Assembly: GCA_024704765.1 (NCBI GenBank)
Contig: JAKMXF010000347.1
Coordinates: 124,001 to 188,000 of the forward strand
Reading direction: 5' to 3'
Origin: Oopsacas minuta
Lineage: Eukaryota > Porifera > Hexactinellida > Lyssacinosida > Leucopsacidae
DNA length: 64,000 nt
The first letter of the stretch is position 1; each line of letters begins with the position of its first letter. Shown piece by piece: positions 58,482-64,000 of this stretch. Below the pieces are notes generated by a model. The model had not been told where the DNA came from. It worked only from the letters and a program-made list of their open reading frames with translations, and ran no database searches. The position numbers and the translations under genes were made by a program.

Positions 58482-59319
58482 TGGTCTGGTTGAAACCGGA
58501 CCAAACGGGCTGATTACTACGGCTATGGTACATAGTGAATGGTTTCTAAATCTCAATAGCCTTGCATTTTGCCGAAGTGAATTATTACAGAAATATAAAA
58601 TTTCATGTCTTCAATCCATAAAAGCAAAAGAAAATCTCAAATGTTCCAATTTGTTTTGCCTAGTAAGTAATAATTATTTGGCCAAAATTACTCAATCATT
58701 AATGACATCCATGTAGAACGTTTAATACTCATATTTGATAACCATCTGGAGAAATCAAAATCTGTTCGAGTTAATGGATGCGATAAGTATAAAAGTACAA
58801 CGGAGAGAAGTGATTATTCGTACGAGATAATGAATGTTTAAGTTACATGATGTTGACTATCATACGCAATCATCTAATGAAGTAATAAATTTGGCACGTT
58901 TTGAGTTAGAGTAGCGACCATAGATAGGAAATGGCAGTTCTTTGTCATTATCCACCACCTATCAGTCGAAAACCATCAATGATATTACAAAAATCATTAT
59001 TACCAATCATTTGCATACACCAGACGTATACACCCGACATATGTTATACATTTCAAATCATAGTTTTCTAAATATAGAAATATTCAAATATTTATTTCCT
59101 CTGAAATTTACTATTATGCAGACATTTAATAATTACTAAGATAATAGAATATCCATTTTGGAAAATATAATATAGAGAATGTGACCTAACTTGATAACAA
59201 TCTATTCTCCTCAGCCCTTATCCTCACCTGAATTGAAGATTAACACTATTGACTTAGTTAGATCTGAAACCTACTGTTCCAACCTCACAATATTTTTATA
59301 GTATACACTTTAGATAATT

Positions 59320-59519
59320 ATGTCATCTCTTATTATTAATAATTTCAGTTATCCTATATGATTATATGTCATCTCTTATTTCTTTTAACGTTATTAAATG
59401 ATTATATGTCATCTCTTATTTCTCTTAACGGTATTATATGATTATATGTCATCTCTTATTTCTTTTAATATTATTAAAAGATTATTTGTCATCTCCTATT
59501 TCTTGTTAAATTTCTAACC
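59320..59519. repeat. Five tandem copies of a 40-bp unit
   Basis: Units start near 59,320, 59,360, 59,400, 59,440 and 59,480 and share TGTCATCTCTTATTTCTTTT. A single related unit lies upstream of copy 1 at about 33,768 (GCCATCTCCTATTTCTTATA). The array therefore expanded on the copy 2 side after the duplication, or contracted at copy 1. Confidence 0.85.
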
Positions 59520-60155
59520 ATTATCATCAAAAAGTAGATTGTTTTTGTATATAAAGTAACTTTGGTGTAATATGCTTGTTAGAATATTTTGGTATATTAT
59601 TCACATAGGGATGTCTCAATACAGCATGTTATACACTATATGAATTAATGGCTTGACGTTACTTGCAGACGAATGGTTGTAGAGATAAGTATTTTATGTA
59701 TAATAGATTAATAGCTTACAATTAACTGTGTAAATAAAATCACAGAGCGAGGAGGCAAGTATGAGCATTAGCCTCAGTAAAAGTATCAGTGATATGCAAT
59801 ATTAGCTGTAAGGATATGCATATATGATTTCCTTATTTCAGAAATAGTGCATTTTACCTGAAAATCTGTATTACATATTTGGAAAGCATCAATTTTTATA
59901 CCAAAATATGGTCTAGTAGGCACTTATTTAGTAAAATATGTCATCATTGATGCCTTGTAGAGCGTAAATAGTTTTCACCTCAAAGTGAATAAGTGAACTG
60001 AACTATATTACTATATTATAAATGCTTTTATACAAAATGTAAAATTTGTAATACAAAAGTTGTCCTTGAGGTGGATGACAACTTTCTGAATATTCAATTA
60101 TAACTCGAGAATCTTTAGAGATTCACGAGGCGAAATCAGAATAGCCAATTCATAC

Positions 60156-60290
60156 TATATACCCGACTTCCCATACCCCTTGTAATATCTTTTGTCTGAA
60201 TATCTCGTTCCAATATAACGACGCCCATATAGGGTAGTTTTCAAGATTACAAATATTCTATGTCAAAATGTATTACAAAGGTCAGACCTG
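60156..60290. mobile_element. Truncated relative of the 35,305 MITE
   Basis: It begins TATATACCCGACTTCCCATA like the left end of the element at 35,305-35,472. The right terminus is lost after about ATGTATTACAAAGG, where G-rich sequence takes over. Confidence 0.6.
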
Positions 60291-60937
60291 TGAGAGGGGG
60301 CTACTTGGGTTAGAACCAGGGGCTCGGAGGCAGTGGGAGCGCGAAGCAGAGGGCCAGTAATAGCAAAGATAAAGAAATTTATTCGTACTGCACAATAGCA
60401 AATTATGCATATAAAAGACATCTTTGTTGGTGAACACATTATATCAATATATATTGCTACGATATTGTGATTATATTACCAATTCCTCAGTTCCCCTGAT
60501 TACGTCACTAAAAGTCTCGGGCTCTTTTTGTAAACTCGGGATCCAGGGATTTGCAAAAAATTATTGTAATTATAAAATGAATGTTATTTGATTGATTAAC
60601 CTTCTTGCAATTACGACAAGATGTAGAATGTTTTGTAATACATTAAACATTGGTTTTAACTACTATTTGCTTATATTGACCTATTTTTCTTGCTCAAAAT
60701 CCATCAGCTATCAACTACGTAGGATTAAGCCACATATCATATATATCAACATTTTAGCTTGTTCAAATGAGTCTAATGTTTACTGTAATGAACTTGCTCA
60801 GAAAGTGAAGATTTTGTTTGTTCCGACCGATTTCGTTGGTATTGTAAGCAACGTGATGTGAACTTTCTCTAAATAGTTGAAGTAATTACATTTACAGGGT
60901 GCAGAGTAAAGCATTTGCGGTATATGTAGGTCAAGGC

Positions 60938-61228
60938 CATAGGCGTAGCCAGGGTTTTGGATTGAGGGGGTCCTGAGCGAGCGAACCGAGTCAATAAAGG
61001 GGTCTGGGGGCATTACCACAGCGATTTTTAAAAAATTACTTCAACAAAAGACCGATTTGCGGTATGGGAAACTCTATTGCCGTAATCTCTACCCATTAAC
61101 AAACAAAACCTATGTATGTTTTGAGGTACTTTTGAAACAAGAGTAGTCCTCTGTTTTTTATTGCTAATGAAAAAATAATCAGTCTGACAGATTGGGGGGT
61201 CCTAGGACCGCCTCTCCCTACGTCACTG
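60938..61228. mobile_element. 291-bp hAT-type MITE
   Basis: The ends are CATAGGCGTAGCCAGGG on the left and the complement of CAGTGACGTAGGGAGAG on the right. The 8-bp flanks are GTCAAGGC (60,930-60,937) and GTCAAGAC (61,229-61,236), with one difference. The termini relate to the 9,704-9,955 element. No coding capacity. Confidence 0.8.
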
Positions 61229-62463
61229 GTCAAGACTCTCACAAGACATGTTAATTTTAGGTTGAACTTTGTGCAGTTCACTTTTGCGAAATGTATCATA
61301 ACGCTGTAATGACTGTTATCGATGGTTCTAACTTATCAAGATTCTTGCTATAGGGGATATCTCAATATGAGATAATTTGGGAGATTCCCATCACTTTCCT
61401 CAGAGTTATATATAATGACGTCACATTGCCCCTCCATATTTGGTGACGTAATCTTAATTTTTTTATTCCTCAGATTATATTCTAACTAGCCTACTTATGA
61501 TTTGCAAACAAATGGCAATGCTGCCAAAATTTTCTGAGTTTCGTTTACATAAATTTACATTATTCTATAATTTCTATTACTTATTACCTCTGACGAATTG
61601 TTTGAGATTTTCCAATATTAGACCCCTAACTTTTAGGCTTGGACTCATACAGTTGACGAATATGGTAATACTGGAGCTCTTACGTGGCTTTTGGTTTGTA
61701 ATCTGGGCCCTTTATGCCTCAGGTATTTAGAAATTCTAGAATTTGAAATTTTGTAAAGCCATGATGACGTAATAATTCCATGATGAGTTAGTATTTGGTC
61801 AAAATCATGTCAAAACATGTGGCATATTGAGTGGTGCTGTGATTCCAATTTAAAACTTCTATCATGTATATTGGCTGAGCAGTGGTTAATATTGTGATTT
61901 TGGAATTCAAAAAGGTGACAATGACGTCATAATTTCGTATTAAGTGGGAGTTTTCGGTCAAGACTTTAATTGTGTTTTAAAGTATGGATAGTATCTAAAG
62001 ATTCCCAGTTCCAGATCTCGTAAACCAGGGAGGGTACTTTTGGCAATCCTCAAATGTGCCCGTTTGGGTGTATGATATATTATTAAGTGTCCCTATTATT
62101 GAATCATTGCTTAGCACGTACATTATTTTGCATTGGGAATATTTAATTACTATTAAAGATATTTTGATATCCGCATTTATTATCAGGATATCGAATAATT
62201 GTGATACGTGTACTAATATCCGAATTCTATGGAATAGCAGCTTGCGCTTAAATAATAAATTTACCTCAGGTTACGAATCCTAAAGTTTTACTGTAGTATA
62301 CTCCAAGCGATTCTCTGACCTATTTCATACTGTTTTAAGCATATTTACACCTTACTGTCAACTGTCTAACTTTCTGACATTACCTGAGTACCCTATTTGA
62401 AAACCTATTCTATCAAATTAGCTTGTCATCTGTATAGTCAGATTTGGGAGGTTTTGTTACCAC

Positions 62464-64000
62464 ATGTCTAATATGTCTAATTATTGTCCTGATAAAGGGT
62501 GTTCGTTCAAGACTGCCATACCAGCTGGCCTGCCAGTAAATGCCACCATATGTCCATTTTGCCAAAAAAGTTTGGAACTAGCACCAATTTCACCTGTACA
62601 AGAAGATAATCTGGTAATTGACCCTCAACAAGGAGTAGAAATATTTGAAGGTGCAAAAAGTGAGGACATTTCTAAATCTATCTCTGAAAGTGAGGAAAGT
62701 TTTGTAATTAATGAGCAACCACATTTACATGTACCTACTTCTACAACGCCGTCTGAAACACAATTGCTAAAAGATAACCTCTTACAGAATGATAACTCAT
62801 CTCTCATATCAAAACCCGCATTAAGCGGTGAAGGCAGCCTTCCTGAAAAGTATAGTGAAAACAATTCTCCAATTCCTTCATCCGGTAATCAAGGAAAGCC
62901 TTCAGACATAGAAAATACATTTATTATTGAGTCACAAAGAGATAACAAGGCACAAGAGCGTAACCTGGCCCTAGAAGAGAACAAAGCTACTCCTGCTAAA
63001 AATGATTCTAGGGGTTCTGAATCTTCAGATGAAAATCCAATACCGCTATCATCGGATCAACAAAAGAATCTGGTACTGGAATATAGAAATACACAAGAGA
63101 ATCACCTGGCCCTTGATTCTGATGACGAGAATCAGATAGATCAACTTGCTAAACAGGCCAAAGGAGAATCTGTTAAAAGCAAGTTCAAAAATTTTATTCT
63201 AAGAAAACCTGTGCCCTTATTTACCAACCGCAAAAAAAAGAAGGGACGAAGCAGACAGAAGAGGCATCCGGTAAATCAGATTCATTTTGGATTACGAAGT
63301 TTAATGGAGGGAAAAACGGATATACGTATTCAATTCAATACACTAATTCTTAGGGAATACTATGAGCAGATAGGTGAAATCAGTCTTGAGATTATCGATA
63401 AGAACTTTGTCAATTTTCCATCTTATTTTAACAGCTATGACCAACCAAAAGAAGTGGAAATAAATGGTTATGAGTTCAATATTTTTCACGGTGTCCTGAT
63501 GTTTCCTACCAAATGTATATCCGATTTTCCATACAAATATTGCTTACATTTTAAATCAGGTCATGAGATCTATGAACACTTACACCATGATTCAGACATC
63601 AACTTCAACCGGTATTTTAAATGGGATGATGATGCTGTAAACCAAATTTGTGATAATAAATATCAAAAATTTGATATGATGATACTCCCGGAAATTAGGA
63701 AACAGGGAAACTCGATACTTTTTGGGCCTGATAATATAGTAGCTAGTAGTGATAGAGAGATTCAATTTTCCAATATCGATGATAGACTATTATCATCATT
63801 TCAAGCATTGCTACAATCCTATTTTCTCTCCGACTACTTTAAACATCGCACCAACTTAGAAAATCTTTTAGAACAATTTATATATTGTGTGAAATCACTC
63901 TCGAATTTCTATCTACATGATCCAGATGTTAATGATTTGCAACGATGGGATGAGTCAAATCTAACAACTAAACTAGTTAAAGCTTGGATAATGGAATATT
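62464..64000 (+). CDS. RNF213: RNF213-like giant AAA+ protein, copy 2 (5' part, cut by window edge)
   Basis: An uninterrupted frame of 512 codons from the ATG at 62,464 (an alternative ATG at 62,473 aligns with the copy 1 start) to the right edge, with no stop. Residues 1-45 are the same N-terminal zinc ribbon as copy 1 (CPDKGCSFKTAIPAGLPVNA, then CPFC). A low-complexity acidic, Ser/Gln-rich linker of about 200 residues follows, much longer than and unlike that of copy 1. A basic patch (NRKKKKGRSRQKR) precedes a CBM20-like arm (IRIQFNTLILREYYEQIGEI, DFPYKYCLHFKSG) strongly similar to copy 1. The rest (DNKYQKFDMMILPEI, KLVKAWIMEY) continues the similarity. AAA and zinc-finger parts must lie beyond the window. 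No frameshift is seen here. Confidence 0.87.
   Translation, partial: MSNMSNYCPDKGCSFKTAIPAGLPVNATICPFCQKSLELAPISPVQEDNLVIDPQQGVEIFEGAKSEDISKSISESEESFVINEQPHLHVPTSTTPSETQLLKDNLLQNDNSSLISKPALSGEGSLPEKYSENNSPIPSSGNQGKPSDIENTFIIESQRDNKAQERNLALEENKATPAKNDSRGSESSDENPIPLSSDQQKNLVLEYRNTQENHLALDSDDENQIDQLAKQAKGESVKSKFKNFILRKPVPLFTNRKKKKGRSRQKRHPVNQIHFGLRSLMEGKTDIRIQFNTLILREYYEQIGEISLEIIDKNFVNFPSYFNSYDQPKEVEINGYEFNIFHGVLMFPTKCISDFPYKYCLHFKSGHEIYEHLHHDSDINFNRYFKWDDDAVNQICDNKYQKFDMMILPEIRKQGNSILFGPDNIVASSDREIQFSNIDDRLLSSFQALLQSYFLSDYFKHRTNLENLLEQFIYCVKSLSNFYLHDPDVNDLQRWDESNLTTKLVKAWIMEY

Larger units (their letters stand above)
57397..62463. other. Spacer between the two RNF213-like genes
   Basis: 5 kb without an intact gene. 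It holds an inverted LRRK 3' fragment (58,027-58,335), a hairpin (58,437-58,481), a 40-bp tandem repeat (59,320-59,519), a truncated MITE (from 60,156) and a complete hAT-type MITE (60,938-61,228). The last 50 bases match the leader of copy 1. Short frames here have no recognisable protein features. Confidence 0.6.

Noticed and set aside
1-64000. tRNA, rRNA or other structured RNA genes
   Set aside because: No cloverleaf with A/B box or rRNA-like block was recognised by eye; a covariance-model search would be needed to exclude them.

Overview
The window looks like nuclear DNA of an animal. It is AT-rich with GT-AG introns, and it encodes typical metazoan proteins: a cytosolic DNAJA co-chaperone with a CaaX tail, a bifunctional glycogen debranching enzyme, O-GlcNAcase, a VPS10-domain sorting receptor, an LRRK-type ROCO kinase and two RNF213-type giant AAA+ proteins. 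Several of these genes are single uninterrupted reading frames of up to 1,649 codons, while the 3' part of RNF213 is cut into more than twenty exons. A non-bilaterian animal such as a sponge would fit this mix, but that is only an inference.

Region 1 (about 0.5-25.3 kb) holds six genes, all on the minus strand and all apparently intronless: an uncharacterised Pro/His-rich protein, DNAJA, glycogen debranching enzyme, a coiled-coil NHL-repeat protein, O-GlcNAcase and a VPS10/PKD/FN3 receptor. The spacers hold hAT-type remnants and MITEs, a 480-bp inverted repeat with 97% identical arms, and a cluster of perfect heat-shock elements upstream of DNAJA.

Region 2 (26.8-64 kb) is all on the plus strand. 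It has an LRRK-like gene in three coding exons (ankyrin, LRR, a decayed Roc GTPase, COR, kinase, beta-propeller-like end). A near-complete RNF213-like gene of 23 recognised exons follows (36.1-57.4 kb), and then the start of a second RNF213 paralogue that runs off the right edge (62,464 onward). The two RNF213 copies share their 5' leader, N-terminal zinc ribbon and CBM20-like arm but differ in the disordered linker. Copy 1 carries five single-base frameshifts, every one explainable at a short homopolymer. It also lacks a readable RING exon exactly where human RNF213 has its RING, while the RZ zinc finger is intact. An inverted 309-bp copy of the 3' end of the LRRK-like gene lies between the two RNF213 genes, so the interval was shaped by segmental duplication and later transposon insertion.

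RNF213 and LRRK families have innate-immune and stress roles in other animals. Their adjacency here, with paralogue duplication, a pseudo-GTPase and a missing RING, makes 26.8-64 kb the most interesting part. DNAJA, glycogen debranching enzyme and O-GlcNAcase are housekeeping genes with no evident functional link to it.
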